Positions 14,542 to 22,501 of a stretch of DNA of 38,851 bases are shown here, in pieces. Source of the stretch: Clostridia bacterium (GTDB lineage: Bacteria; Bacillota; Clostridia; Oscillospirales; CAG-272). The DNA lies in contig JAFQEG010000008.1 in the NCBI GenBank assembly GCA_017399145.1, forward strand, positions 1 to 38,851, given 5' to 3'. The notes under the pieces were generated by a model that was not told where the DNA came from, did not search any database, and saw only the letters and a program-made list of their open reading frames with translations. A program made the position numbers and the translations under genes. Numbering within the stretch: position 1 is the first letter of the stretch; every line of letters starts with the position of its first letter.

Positions 14542-15471
14542 TTGAATAACGAAATTGAAAATGCTGAAATAACAGAAAATACAAAAAAGGAAGAAAAGAA
14601 AAAAGGCTTTTTAAGTCAATTTAAACCAACAAGCTACGATTTTATTATGTGGCTTACGATTGTAGGTGTAATGGTTGTCTCGGCTTCTTTAGAAAATAGA
14701 GCCCAGTTTGACTATTTAACAACGACTCTTGCATATTTTATCGTGACACGAGCACTGCTTGCCCTTCCGCTTATTGTATATGCAGTTGTAAAGAAAGAGG
14801 AAACGACGATTCTTGCAAGGGTAACTATCATCATTCTAAGCACATATTCATTAGTGTGTGGACTTGCTGACTCACTTCAAGCCTTCCAAATATATGCAAT
14901 GGTTTATTTAATAGTTGGTGGCATTCTTACACTTGCGACTATGCTTGCTTCACGTGATAAAAAATCAAAGCTATCCTACACCTGCATAGCCCTTCTTGCA
15001 TATATAATGCTAATGAACTTTAAGGACACAACCCAGTACACGTTTGAAAATGGAAATGACTCACTACACTTTTGGCTTGCAGGACTTATAGTTGCAGTGA
15101 TATTAACGGTTATTACCGCCGTGTTAACATTTACTGGTATAGTAAAATTAAAGAATAATAAAATTTCAGAAAAAATATCAATATGCTTTCTAGTTTTAAT
15201 ATTTGGATTTATTGCTTCAAATACAATAATAAGTAACGCAAATTATGCCTTTGATGACGGCCCTGTAGAAATCGAAGAGCAGATAATTGTTGAAAAAAGG
15301 GCAAATACATCTAGCAAAAGCAATTACTACTATTTAATATTTGAAAAGGACGGAGAAGAAATTGAAATATCCGTCCCCTCCTATATCTACAAAAAATACG
15401 AGGAAGGGGACAGTATGAAAATTTCTTATTATGAGGGATTTTTCAACGAACCATTTTATATTTACGAATAA
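14542..15471 (+). CDS. Polytopic membrane protein of unknown function
   Basis: The 309-residue protein has a charged N-terminus rich in E and K, then about seven hydrophobic helices (starting near residues 34, 64, 89, 109, 147, 175 and 215), then a ~70-residue soluble tail. The tail (IEEQIIVEKRANTSS...YYYLIFEKDGEEIEISVPSYIYKKYEEGDSMKISYYEG) looks like a small beta domain similar in style to DUF3592-type tails. The TTG start at 14542 is well supported: AAAGGAG lies 7 bases upstream and no ATG is in place. It is monocistronic, with its own promoter and terminator, and divergent from spo0A. I do not recognise the family. Confidence 0.75.
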   Translation: MNNEIENAEITENTKKEEKKKGFLSQFKPTSYDFIMWLTIVGVMVVSASLENRAQFDYLTTTLAYFIVTRALLALPLIVYAVVKKEETTILARVTIIILSTYSLVCGLADSLQAFQIYAMVYLIVGGILTLATMLASRDKKSKLSYTCIALLAYIMLMNFKDTTQYTFENGNDSLHFWLAGLIVAVILTVITAVLTFTGIVKLKNNKISEKISICFLVLIFGFIASNTIISNANYAFDDGPVEIEEQIIVEKRANTSSKSNYYYLIFEKDGEEIEISVPSYIYKKYEEGDSMKISYYEGFFNEPFYIYE

Positions 15472-15505
15472 AAAAATCAAGCTCGCAAACGAGCTTGATT
15501 TTTTT
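15471..15505. terminator. Bidirectional terminator between the membrane protein and pnp
   Basis: AAAAAATCAAGCTCG (15471-15485) pairs perfectly with CGAGCTTGATTTTTT (15490-15504 onward) over CAAA. It serves two convergent genes and overlaps the stop codon of the first. Confidence 0.92.
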
Positions 15506-15520
15506 GTTTATTAAGTAAAA

Positions 15521-17632
15521 TTATTTTGCATCCTTCATAGAGAAGTCAGGACGACCCTTCTTGTCAAGACCAAGGTACTTAACCTTAACCTCGTCACCAA
15601 TCTTGCAAACGTCCTCAACCTTTTCAGTTCTACCACTTGCAAGCTTAGAAATATGAACCATAGCTTCCTTACCTGGAGCAATCTCAACGAATGCGCCGAA
15701 TTCAGCGATTCTTGTTACAACGCCGGAGTAGGTAGCACCAACCTCTGGCTCAAAGACAATACCAGCGATTGTAGCGCGTGCAGCCTCGATTGCATTCTTA
15801 TCAATAGCAGAGATAAATACGCTTCCGTCGTCCTCAATATCAATCTTAGCACCTGTATCAGCGATAATCTTTTGAATTACCTTACCACCAGTACCGATAA
15901 CCTCACGAATCTTGTCAGTTGGAACCTTCATTGAAAGCATCTTAGGAGCAAATTCAGAAACCTCTTTTCTTGCCTCTGGAATAGCCTTAAGAATTACCTT
16001 GTCAATTATTTCATCACGGCCCTTATGAGTTTGCTCAAGAGCACGCTTAATAATTTCAGGAGTTAGACCATCAATCTTTAAGTCCATTTGGATAGATGTA
16101 ATACCCTTATGAGTACCAGCTACCTTGAAGTCCATGTCGCCATAGAAGTCCTCAAGACCTTGAATATCAATCATTGTATCCCAGCTACCGTCCTCAGCTG
16201 TGATCAGACCACAGGAAATACCAGCAACAGGAGCCTTAATTGGAACACCTGCATCCATAAGTGCAAGAGTAGAGCCACAAACGGAAGCCTGTGAGGTTGA
16301 ACCATTAGATGAAATAACCTCAGATACAAGACGAATTGCATAAGGGAATTCCTCAACAGAAGGAAGAACAGGAACAAGTGATCTTTCAGCAAGAGCACCG
16401 TGACCAATTTCACGTCTACCAGGAGTTCTAGAAGCCTTAGCCTCACCAGTTGAGTAGCCAGGCATATTGTAGTGGTGCATATATCTCTTTTCTGTTTCCT
16501 CGTCGATACCATCGAGCAATTGAGCATCAGAGATAGGGCCAAGTGTTGCAAGAGTCATAACCTGTGTTTGACCACGGGTAAACATACCACTACCGTGTAC
16601 TCTCTTGAATAGACCAACCTCAGCTGTAAGAGGTCTTATATCATTCATTCCACGACCGTCAACACGCTTCTTGTCCTCAAGTAGCCATCTTCTAACGATC
16701 TTCTTTTGAATCTTATAAACAAGCTCTTCCATTCTTGCGCCAATTTCAGGATACTTTTCCTCGAATTGAGCTACAATGTCAGTCTTAATTGGTTGCATCT
16801 TAGCATCACGAACAGTCTTGTCATCTGTGTCAAGAGCTTCCATAACAGCCTTTTCACAGTAAGCGAATACCTCGTCAAACATATCGTGGTCAAATTCGCA
16901 GGAAGGATAATCAAACTTTGGCTTACCAATCTCAGCAACGATACCATTGATAAACTTAATAAGCTTCTTGATTTCCTCGTGAGCAAGCATAATTGCATTG
17001 AACATATCCTCGTCGGATACTTCCTTAGCACCAGCCTCAATCATAACAACCTTGTTTTCGGATGCAGCAACTGTAAGCTCAAGTGTGCTCTTAGCTCTTT
17101 GTTCAAGTGTTGGGTTGATAATAATTTTACCATCAACCATACCCATGAATAAGCCACCGATAGGACCATTCCATGGAATGTCAGAGATAGAAAGGGCAAC
17201 GGAAGCACCAATCATAGCAGTGATTTCTGGTGAGCAATCGTAGTCAACAGAAAGAACTGTCAAGGAAAGGTTAACGTCGTTTCTTAAATCCTTAGGGAAG
17301 AGAGGTCTTACAGGACGGTCAATAACACGACCAGTAAGCACAGCCTTTTCAGAAGGCTTACCCTCACGCTTTAGGTAACCACCAGGGATTTTACCAACAG
17401 AGTACATTCTTTCCTCATAGTCAACAGACAAAGGAAGGAAGTCAATACCCTCACGTGGTGCTGCAGATGCAGTAGCGCAAGCTAATACAACAGTCTCACC
17501 ATAACGTACTAAAACGCTACCATTAGCAAGACCAGCCATTTTTCCACTTTCGATAACAAGCTTACGACCAGCAAGCTCGTATTCATAAACCTTGTAATTG
17601 TCAAAGGTTTTTTCAGTGAACATTTCACTCAT
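15521..17632 (-). CDS. pnp: Polynucleotide phosphorylase
   Basis: This 703-residue 3'-5' exoribonuclease uses phosphate to degrade RNA and forms a trimer. Two RNase PH-like domains cover about residues 10-215 and 310-545 (the second with the GDMDFKVAGT active-site region and an FTRGQTQ motif). A KH domain follows near 550-612 (IGTGGKVIQKII), then an S1 domain near 620-692 (YSGVVTRIAEFGAFVEI). I moved the start to the ATG at 17632: the ATG at 17647 overlaps GGAGG, which sits 8 bases ahead of 17632 and yields MSEMFTEKTF. Just upstream is a long inverted repeat (17669-17741). The rpsO-pnp order is classic. Confidence 0.96.
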   Translation of the reverse strand: MSEMFTEKTFDNYKVYEYELAGRKLVIESGKMAGLANGSVLVRYGETVVLACATASAAPREGIDFLPLSVDYEERMYSVGKIPGGYLKREGKPSEKAVLTGRVIDRPVRPLFPKDLRNDVNLSLTVLSVDYDCSPEITAMIGASVALSISDIPWNGPIGGLFMGMVDGKIIINPTLEQRAKSTLELTVAASENKVVMIEAGAKEVSDEDMFNAIMLAHEEIKKLIKFINGIVAEIGKPKFDYPSCEFDHDMFDEVFAYCEKAVMEALDTDDKTVRDAKMQPIKTDIVAQFEEKYPEIGARMEELVYKIQKKIVRRWLLEDKKRVDGRGMNDIRPLTAEVGLFKRVHGSGMFTRGQTQVMTLATLGPISDAQLLDGIDEETEKRYMHHYNMPGYSTGEAKASRTPGRREIGHGALAERSLVPVLPSVEEFPYAIRLVSEVISSNGSTSQASVCGSTLALMDAGVPIKAPVAGISCGLITAEDGSWDTMIDIQGLEDFYGDMDFKVAGTHKGITSIQMDLKIDGLTPEIIKRALEQTHKGRDEIIDKVILKAIPEARKEVSEFAPKMLSMKVPTDKIREVIGTGGKVIQKIIADTGAKIDIEDDGSVFISAIDKNAIEAARATIAGIVFEPEVGATYSGVVTRIAEFGAFVEIAPGKEAMVHISKLASGRTEKVEDVCKIGDEVKVKYLGLDKKGRPDFSMKDAK

Positions 17633-17668
17633 TTTTGTTTCCTCCATAAAATAGAAATTTAAACTTTT

Positions 17669-17741
17669 GTGAGGGACATAGCATTTAACTAAAGATTAAA
17701 CTGAGTCTTTTTTAACCCTTAGTTAATTGCTATCTCCTCAC
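17669..17741 (-). promoter_or_regulatory. Long inverted repeat in the pnp leader
   Basis: The arms 17669-17700 and 17711-17741 are complementary over ~31 bases with few mismatches and one bulge: GTGAGGGACATAGCATTTAA on one side matches the complement of TTAATTGCTATCTCCTCAC on the other, with a 10-base loop. In a pnp transcript this forms a stem ending about 37 bases before the start codon. In Escherichia coli a comparable long stem in the pnp leader is cut by RNase III and lets PNPase repress its own synthesis. A similar role is inference. A MITE-like element is the alternative. Confidence 0.6.
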
Positions 17742-17752
17742 TCTTGAAGCTT

Positions 17753-17965
17753 GATAAGCTACGAACTTCTACGTTGTTCCTCGACAGTGACCTCAACGTA
17801 CAAAGGTACGCCCTCGCCCCCTGTCTGTGGTACGCCTTGAATTTCTTGCTTCTAAAGCTTCAAAACCCAAGATGCGATAAGCTACGAGCTTCTACGTTGT
17901 TCCTCGACAGTGACCTCAACGTACAAAGGTACGCCCTCGCCCCCTGTTTGTGGTACGCCTTAAAA
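17753..17965. repeat. Two ~90-bp direct repeats with 123-bp period
   Basis: The unit GATAAGCTACGA...GGTACGCCTT occurs at about 17753-17842 and 17876-17965 with about four differences. Each unit contains TACGTTG/CAACGTA (a 7-bp stem over a 17-base loop) and two GGTACGCC words. It is clearly more GC-rich than the surroundings. The period is a multiple of three, so both strands show long open frames through it, but no ribosome-binding site or family resemblance supports a gene. Together with the pnp leader and the rpsO terminator this accounts for the 496 bases between pnp and rpsO. Confidence 0.85.
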
Positions 17966-18055
17966 TTCTCACTATAAAGCCTCATTACCCAAGCCTTGCA
18001 CAAGGCAAGACAAAACCCATGACCTCTCAAAAAAGAGGTATGCAAAAAGAAAACA

Positions 18056-18081
18056 ATGGCTGTGCAGTTTTGCACAGCCAT
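18056..18081 (-). terminator. Terminator of rpsO
   Basis: ATGGCTGTGCA/TGCACAGCCAT (18071-18081 with 18056-18066) has a 4-base loop, followed on the minus strand by TGTTTTCTTTTT. It lies 48 bases past the rpsO stop. Confidence 0.8.
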
Positions 18082-18128
18082 GTCCTACGCGCACTGCGTC
18101 GTTTTTAGTTTTCTTAATGCGAAAAGAA

Positions 18129-18383
18129 TTACTTTCTTAGACTAAGCTTTTCAACGATAGCACGATAACGGTTGATATCGATCTTAGCAAGGTAGTTAAG
18201 AAGGTTTCTTCTGTGACCTACCATCTTAAGAAGACCTCTTCTTGAGTGGTGGTCGTTTGCATTGTTCTTAAGGTGCTCGTTAAGATTGTTGATACGGCTT
18301 GTTAGAAGTGCGATTTGTACCTCTGGTGAGCCTGTGTCACCCTCGTGAGCAGCATAAGCCTTAATGATTTCCTGCTTGTTCAT
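18129..18383 (-). CDS. rpsO: 30S ribosomal protein S15
   Basis: The 84-residue protein shows the S15 signature: [25 protein letters not shown], then [20 protein letters not shown], then [13 protein letters not shown]. It binds the central domain of 16S rRNA early in 30S assembly. GAGGTG stands 6 bases before the ATG. It has its own promoter, a ~100-base structured leader and a terminator, with pnp next downstream. S15 is autoregulated in several bacteria, and the leader here may serve this. Confidence 0.97.
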   Translation of the reverse strand: MNKQEIIKAYAAHEGDTGSPEVQIALLTSRINNLNEHLKNNANDHHSRRGLLKMVGHRRNLLNYLAKIDINRYRAIVEKLSLRK

Positions 18384-18480
18384 TTTTTCACCTCATAAAT
18401 TTTATTTAGCCCTAATGCTGTGCAAGCGGTGGGTGAATAGCCAAAAAAGCCTTAGTCCGAAAGCTCGGCATAGGTGCTAC
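18384..18480 (-). promoter_or_regulatory. Structured rpsO leader, candidate S15 autoregulatory RNA
   Basis: Between the promoter and the start codon lie ~100 bases on the minus strand with CCGAGCTTTCGG (a 4-bp stem), GCC..GGC and AGCC..GGCT pairings and a GC-rich GCTTGCACAGC segment, unlike the A/T-rich leaders of neighbouring genes. S15 leader regulators are known in several phyla, including Bacillus relatives. I infer such a role from gene context and structure only. Confidence 0.45.
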
Positions 18481-18485
18481 GCAAG

Positions 18486-18514
18486 ATTATAACACACACT
18501 TTCCCATTTGTAAA
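18486..18514 (-). promoter_or_regulatory. Promoter of rpsO
   Basis: On the minus strand TTTACA (18509-18514) and TATAAT (18486-18491) are spaced by 17 bases. Confidence 0.8.
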
Positions 18515-18523
18515 GACTTTTTT

Positions 18524-18892
18524 TTATTTTTTCGAAAATTTTTCTTTAAATAAATTATATAGGGTAATAATACCTGAAAGGACAAGAAGTCCACCTAATA
18601 CTCTTCTAGGAATTTCAGGGTCAAGAATGTTAGCAAGATGAGAAAAAATTACACTTCCTAAAATACCTAGCGAGGACATAATCAAAATTTGCCAACCATT
18701 AAGCTTTCTTTTTCTTGCGTGAAGCGCAAGGGCACTTGCACCTGCTAAAACGAAGAAAACTAAATTAGTGCCTTGCGCCATAATTTGACTAAAATTCATA
18801 CACTCTGTCAAGAAAATTATAAAAAGGCCCCCACCACCGACACCAATTCCCATAAGAATTGATACCAAAAACGCCACTATTGCCATTAACAT
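18524..18892 (-). CDS. Half-size TSUP (TauE/SafE) membrane protein, second gene of pair
   Basis: The 122-residue protein has four hydrophobic helices and the TSUP hallmarks: a glycine-rich first loop (GIGVGGGGLFIIFL), a QGTNLVFF region in the second helix, and IPRRVLGGLLVLSGI near the end. Full TSUP permeases (sulfite/sulfonate and other anion exporters) have two such halves in one ~250-residue chain. Here the halves are separate genes. It starts 4 bases after the upstream half's stop, and GAGGTGA lies inside that upstream gene, so coupled translation and a heteromeric permease are likely. The substrate is unknown. Confidence 0.85.
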   Translation of the reverse strand: MLMAIVAFLVSILMGIGVGGGGLFIIFLTECMNFSQIMAQGTNLVFFVLAGASALALHARKRKLNGWQILIMSSLGILGSVIFSHLANILDPEIPRRVLGGLLVLSGIITLYNLFKEKFSKK

Positions 18893-18896
18893 AAAA

Positions 18897-19280
18897 TCAC
18901 CTCAAAAGCATATTAAAGCCAGAGTAAATAATCAAAATAGCAAACAATCCATTTAACCATTTGACCTTTAGCTTGTCCACTAAAACAGCACCTAACAATC
19001 CACCTATTACTGTTGGAATACTAAAATATGGAATTGATTGATAATCAATAGCACCAGCACGATAATAGGCAAAAAGACCAACTAAAGAAATGGGCACTGT
19101 TGCACAAAGGGTGATGGCAAAGTTGTCCTTTTTGTCATTTTTTGTAAGACAGGACAAAAGAATAACAAATAAAATACCACCACCTGTACCGACAAAGCCG
19201 TTGATTCCACCTGCCACAAAGGACCCTATGCAAAATAGGGAAACCATAAGAAATTTATTTTTATCAATTAAATTTAACAT
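18897..19280 (-). CDS. Half-size TSUP (TauE/SafE) membrane protein, first gene of pair
   Basis: The 127-residue protein has four helices with the N-terminal TSUP motif GGINGFVGTGGGILFVILL (about residues 25-43), TLCATVPISLVGLFAY near 70, and IPTVIGGLLGAVLVDKLKVKWL near 95. The ATG at 19280 was chosen because GAGG lies 5 bases upstream; the ATG at 19313 has no such site. It is the partner of the next gene. Both are homologous to each other as halves of one permease family, so this is an unfused TSUP pair rather than a frameshifted gene: each has its own start, stop and ribosome-binding site. Confidence 0.85.
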   Translation of the reverse strand: MLNLIDKNKFLMVSLFCIGSFVAGGINGFVGTGGGILFVILLSCLTKNDKKDNFAITLCATVPISLVGLFAYYRAGAIDYQSIPYFSIPTVIGGLLGAVLVDKLKVKWLNGLFAILIIYSGFNMLLR

Positions 19281-19320
19281 TACAACCTCAAAAAAATTTT
19301 TTACTTTTGTCAAAAATCTA

Positions 19321-19349
19321 TTGTATTTTTAATTTTATTCTGTTATTAT
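19321..19349 (+). promoter_or_regulatory. Possible promoter of ftsK
   Basis: TTGTAT (19321-19326) and TATTAT (19344-19349) are spaced by 17 bases. The leader to the start at 19528 is ~170 bases and contains a weak AGAGAG/CTCTCT hairpin followed by TTTTT (19404-19434), which may be an attenuator. I see nothing else in 19281-19527. Confidence 0.4.
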
Positions 19350-19527
19350 ATATATAAGAGGATTTGGAAAACGCAAAAATTCTCCTTGAATAAATCGTAA
19401 AGAAGAGAGGCTTTGGCAAATAGACTCTCTTTTTAACACCAATTATTATGACACATAACTAAATTTAAATACATATTTTACAATTGCAGAAAATGACCAT
19501 TATGACTACGAAAAGGGAGTGAATTTG

Positions 19528-22401
19528 ATGAAGAAAAGAAATCTTAACAAGGATTTAGATAAAAAGAATAAAAAAACAGAAAAAAAGCCACCTCAAAAAA
19601 GGACAATAAATAAGCTAATGCCATACTTCTTATCATTTAGCTTCGCGATTTTGCTTTTGTCCTTGGTTGACTTAGGGCTAGTTAATGCATGGCTAACACC
19701 ACTAGGCAACGCATTAAAGGGCGCCCTGTCAAGCTTCGGTGCCTTTGCACTTGCATTTTTAACCCTATATCACGCATTCTTTTGGAAATATGACGTTACA
19801 AGAAAAATCTGTACAAGACGTGTAATTTGCTCAGTGGTGACCGTTTGCTTTATTGGTGGATTACAGCATTTATTTGAGTTTGAAACCTATGGCAATGGTG
19901 GAGTTAGCACAGCAAAGGATCTTTACGCACAAGCATCTCTTATGGGTGATAGCCACGGTGGTGGTGTTGTAGGTGGATATTTGACCAATTTCCTTGTAAA
20001 CAATACAAGTAAGGTGGCAGCATACTTTATAATCGTATTCATTCTTTTGTTTATGTTCTTACAGCTGTTCAACATAACTCCATATACAATGGTATGTGCA
20101 ATAGCACAGAGGAATAAGGACCAAAAAACTGAGGAAAAGAAGAAAAAGAAGCAAAAGCCCGCCAAGCGTAGAAAGGTTAATATCTTTGACGATGATGAGG
20201 ACGATGACGTATTTGCAAAGGGAGGAAAAGCTGTTTCACCTGCGTACGTTGACGTAAGTAAGCTAATTGATGAGGCAGAAAAGTCCGAGGAAGAGAAAAA
20301 CGAGGACAAGGATGTCGAAAATCAAATAATTTATTCAAGAAACTCCTTCTCCGACCAATTCCGTGATTACGACGAGGAAAAGGACGGCAAGGGAAAAGAG
20401 GACAAGCCTGCGGATATTCCTGAGGTTAAAAACGAGCCTGTTAGCGACGTACCTGAATTTGAAATTAAGAAATCTAAGGTTGACCCTGAGGTGCCATTCG
20501 AGCCATATGTAGAGGATTTGCCACAGGACGAAGAGGACAATGTAATCGAGGAAGACCCTATCGAAGAAGAGCCAATTCAAGATGAAATAATCGAAGAGGA
20601 CCCTGTAGATGAAAATCAGTACGATGAGACCCCAGACGAGGACTATTCCGATGATGAGGATTATTCTGATGATGAGGATTATTCTGATGATGAGGATTAT
20701 TCTGACGATGACGACTATTCCGACGACGAGGAAGAGGAAATAGACGACCAAGACGAAGACGACCAAGAGGACGAAGAGGATTATTACGAGGAAGAGGAGT
20801 CTGATGAGGAGCCCGAGGATGAGATTGAGGACGAACCCGAGGAAGAACCCGAGGACGAGCCTGAGGAAGAGGAAGAAGAAAAGCCTACACCTGTAATAGC
20901 GCCAAAGCCTAAAAAGCACTATACCTTCCCACCTATCACTTATCTACAAACTCCACCAAGCTTTGAGGTTAGTGAGTCTGCACAGGCTGAGTATATGGAA
21001 AACGCAAATATTATTGTTGAAACTCTTAAGAGCTTCAACGTAAAAACAACCGTTTCCAATATTACAAGAGGTCCAACTGTAACAAGATACGAGCTAACAC
21101 CAAATGCCGGTGTACGTGTTCGTGCAATTGCTAATCTATCTGACGATATCGCCCTTGCCCTTGCCGCAGAGGGAATAAGAATTGAATGTCCTATTCCTGG
21201 TAAGAGTGCAGTAGGTATCGAGGTTCCAAACAGAATAACAAGCACTGTATTCTTGCGTGAGCTTTTAGAGGATTCTAAATTTACTCAAGCAAAGAGTCCA
21301 ATGTATTGCGCAGTAGGTAAGAGTATTTCAGGCGAAAATATTTTCGTTGATATTGAAAAAACACCTCACCTACTAATTGCAGGTGCAACAGGTATGGGTA
21401 AATCCGTATGTATTAACTCACTACTTGTAAGCTTGTTATATAAGGCAACACCTGACGACGTAAGAATGATTCTTATTGACCCTAAGCGCGTCGAATTGTC
21501 TAACTATAATGGTGTACCACACTTGCTTGTGCCAGTTGTTTGTGAGCCCAAGAAATCACTAGGCGCGCTTCAATGGGCAGTTACCGAAATGGATAGCCGT
21601 TTTGAAACGATTGAGCAAGCAGGAGTAAGAAACCTACACGAGTTTAACGAAAAGGTAGCGAAGGGCTACCCAGCCGATAAAATGTCAAGAATTCTTATCG
21701 TAATTGATGAGCTTGCCGACCTTAAAATGGCAGTGCCTGACATTGAGGGACACATTACAAGACTTACACAAAAGGCACGTGCTGCCGGTATTCATATTAT
21801 CATCGGTACGCAAAGACCATCTGTTGACGTTATCACCGGCTTGATTAAGAGTAATATTCCATCACGTATTTCCTTTAGAGTACCATCACAGGTTGACTCA
21901 AGAACAATACTTGATGAGGTTGGTGCTGAAAAGCTAGTATCTCGTGGTGATATGCTTGTAAAAATAGTAGGCGCGTTGCGTCCTGCCCGTGTACAAGGCT
22001 CCTTTGTAACAGCAGATGAAATTCAATACGTAATAGATTTCTGGAAGGAAAATTCACCAGCGGAATACGACGAGGAGGTTATGCACCAAATCGACAACAA
22101 TGCCGCTAAGCTTGCAAAGGCAGAAAAGAGTGACGACCCAATGGACGGAGAGGGTGACGACGATGGTGCACTTGACCCAGAGTTTTACAACGCACTTGAG
22201 CTTGCTTGTGAAATGGGTAAGATTTCATCATCATTCCTACAAAGAAAGCTACGATTGGGCTTCCAAAGGGCTGCAAGACTCATTGACCAAATGGAGGAAT
22301 GTGGCTATATAGGAGAGGCAAACGGCTCTAAGCCAAGAGACGTTCTCATCAGCAAGGACGAATTTAGAGAAATTATGATGAGACGTAAGGACGAAAACTA
22401 A
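19528..22401 (+). CDS. ftsK: DNA translocase FtsK/SpoIIIE
   Basis: The 957-residue protein moves chromosomal DNA through the division or sporulation septum. Order of parts: basic N-terminus; four membrane helices (about 30-190); a long acidic linker (about 215-455) with a DYSDDE hexapeptide repeated five times; the beta domain; the RecA-like motor with Walker A GATGMGKS (about 618-625) and Walker B ILIVIDELADL (about 722-732); and a C-terminal gamma winged helix (about 885-950, with RKLRLGFQRAARLIDQME), which reads orienting DNA sequences. I took the ATG at 19528, 5 bases after AGGGAGTGA; a GTG at 19519 overlaps that site. With spo0A present, a SpoIIIE role is plausible. A hairpin follows the stop. 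Confidence 0.96.
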   Translation: MKKRNLNKDLDKKNKKTEKKPPQKRTINKLMPYFLSFSFAILLLSLVDLGLVNAWLTPLGNALKGALSSFGAFALAFLTLYHAFFWKYDVTRKICTRRVICSVVTVCFIGGLQHLFEFETYGNGGVSTAKDLYAQASLMGDSHGGGVVGGYLTNFLVNNTSKVAAYFIIVFILLFMFLQLFNITPYTMVCAIAQRNKDQKTEEKKKKKQKPAKRRKVNIFDDDEDDDVFAKGGKAVSPAYVDVSKLIDEAEKSEEEKNEDKDVENQIIYSRNSFSDQFRDYDEEKDGKGKEDKPADIPEVKNEPVSDVPEFEIKKSKVDPEVPFEPYVEDLPQDEEDNVIEEDPIEEEPIQDEIIEEDPVDENQYDETPDEDYSDDEDYSDDEDYSDDEDYSDDDDYSDDEEEEIDDQDEDDQEDEEDYYEEEESDEEPEDEIEDEPEEEPEDEPEEEEEEKPTPVIAPKPKKHYTFPPITYLQTPPSFEVSESAQAEYMENANIIVETLKSFNVKTTVSNITRGPTVTRYELTPNAGVRVRAIANLSDDIALALAAEGIRIECPIPGKSAVGIEVPNRITSTVFLRELLEDSKFTQAKSPMYCAVGKSISGENIFVDIEKTPHLLIAGATGMGKSVCINSLLVSLLYKATPDDVRMILIDPKRVELSNYNGVPHLLVPVVCEPKKSLGALQWAVTEMDSRFETIEQAGVRNLHEFNEKVAKGYPADKMSRILIVIDELADLKMAVPDIEGHITRLTQKARAAGIHIIIGTQRPSVDVITGLIKSNIPSRISFRVPSQVDSRTILDEVGAEKLVSRGDMLVKIVGALRPARVQGSFVTADEIQYVIDFWKENSPAEYDEEVMHQIDNNAAKLAKAEKSDDPMDGEGDDDGALDPEFYNALELACEMGKISSSFLQRKLRLGFQRAARLIDQMEECGYIGEANGSKPRDVLISKDEFREIMMRRKDEN
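20641..20730 (+). repeat. Five tandem 18-bp repeats in ftsK
   Basis: GATTATTCTGATGATGAG and close variants run five times in frame, encoding DYSDD(E/D). The three central units are almost identical at DNA level, which suggests recent slippage expansion in the acidic linker. Confidence 0.9.
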
Positions 22402-22410
22402 CTAAGCAAT

Positions 22411-22447
22411 AGGCAAATACCATTTCGAACAAAAATGGTATTTGCCT
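22411..22447 (+). terminator. Hairpin after ftsK
   Basis: AGGCAAATACCATTT (22411-22425) pairs perfectly with AAATGGTATTTGCCT (22433-22447). No U-run follows, so it may be a processing or stability hairpin rather than a full terminator, letting tmk be read from upstream. Confidence 0.55.
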
Positions 22448-22452
22448 ACATT

Positions 22453-22482
22453 GAAATAATCAGAAATAATCAGAAATAATCA
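22453..22482 (+). repeat. Three perfect tandem decamers before tmk
   Basis: GAAATAATCA is repeated three times without change, directly before the TAAGGAAAG ribosome-binding site of tmk. Confidence 0.85.
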
Positions 22483-22501
22483 TTGTAAGGAAAGAATAAA
22501 A

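Noticed and set aside
17744-17977. 77-codon plus-strand frame encoding two copies of a DKLRxSTLFLDSDLN peptide
   Set aside because: It follows only from the 123-bp repeat period being a multiple of three. There is no ribosome-binding site, and the minus strand is equally open.
18524-19280. One TSUP gene broken by a frameshift
   Set aside because: Both halves have their own start codon and ribosome-binding site, and each is a complete four-helix unit. The 4-base gap with GAGGTGA looks like designed coupling.
20335-20919. 194-codon hydrophobic frame antisense to ftsK
   Set aside because: It is the antisense of the acidic-linker codons (GAT/GAG read as Ile/Leu/Val). It mimics a membrane protein but has no start signal.
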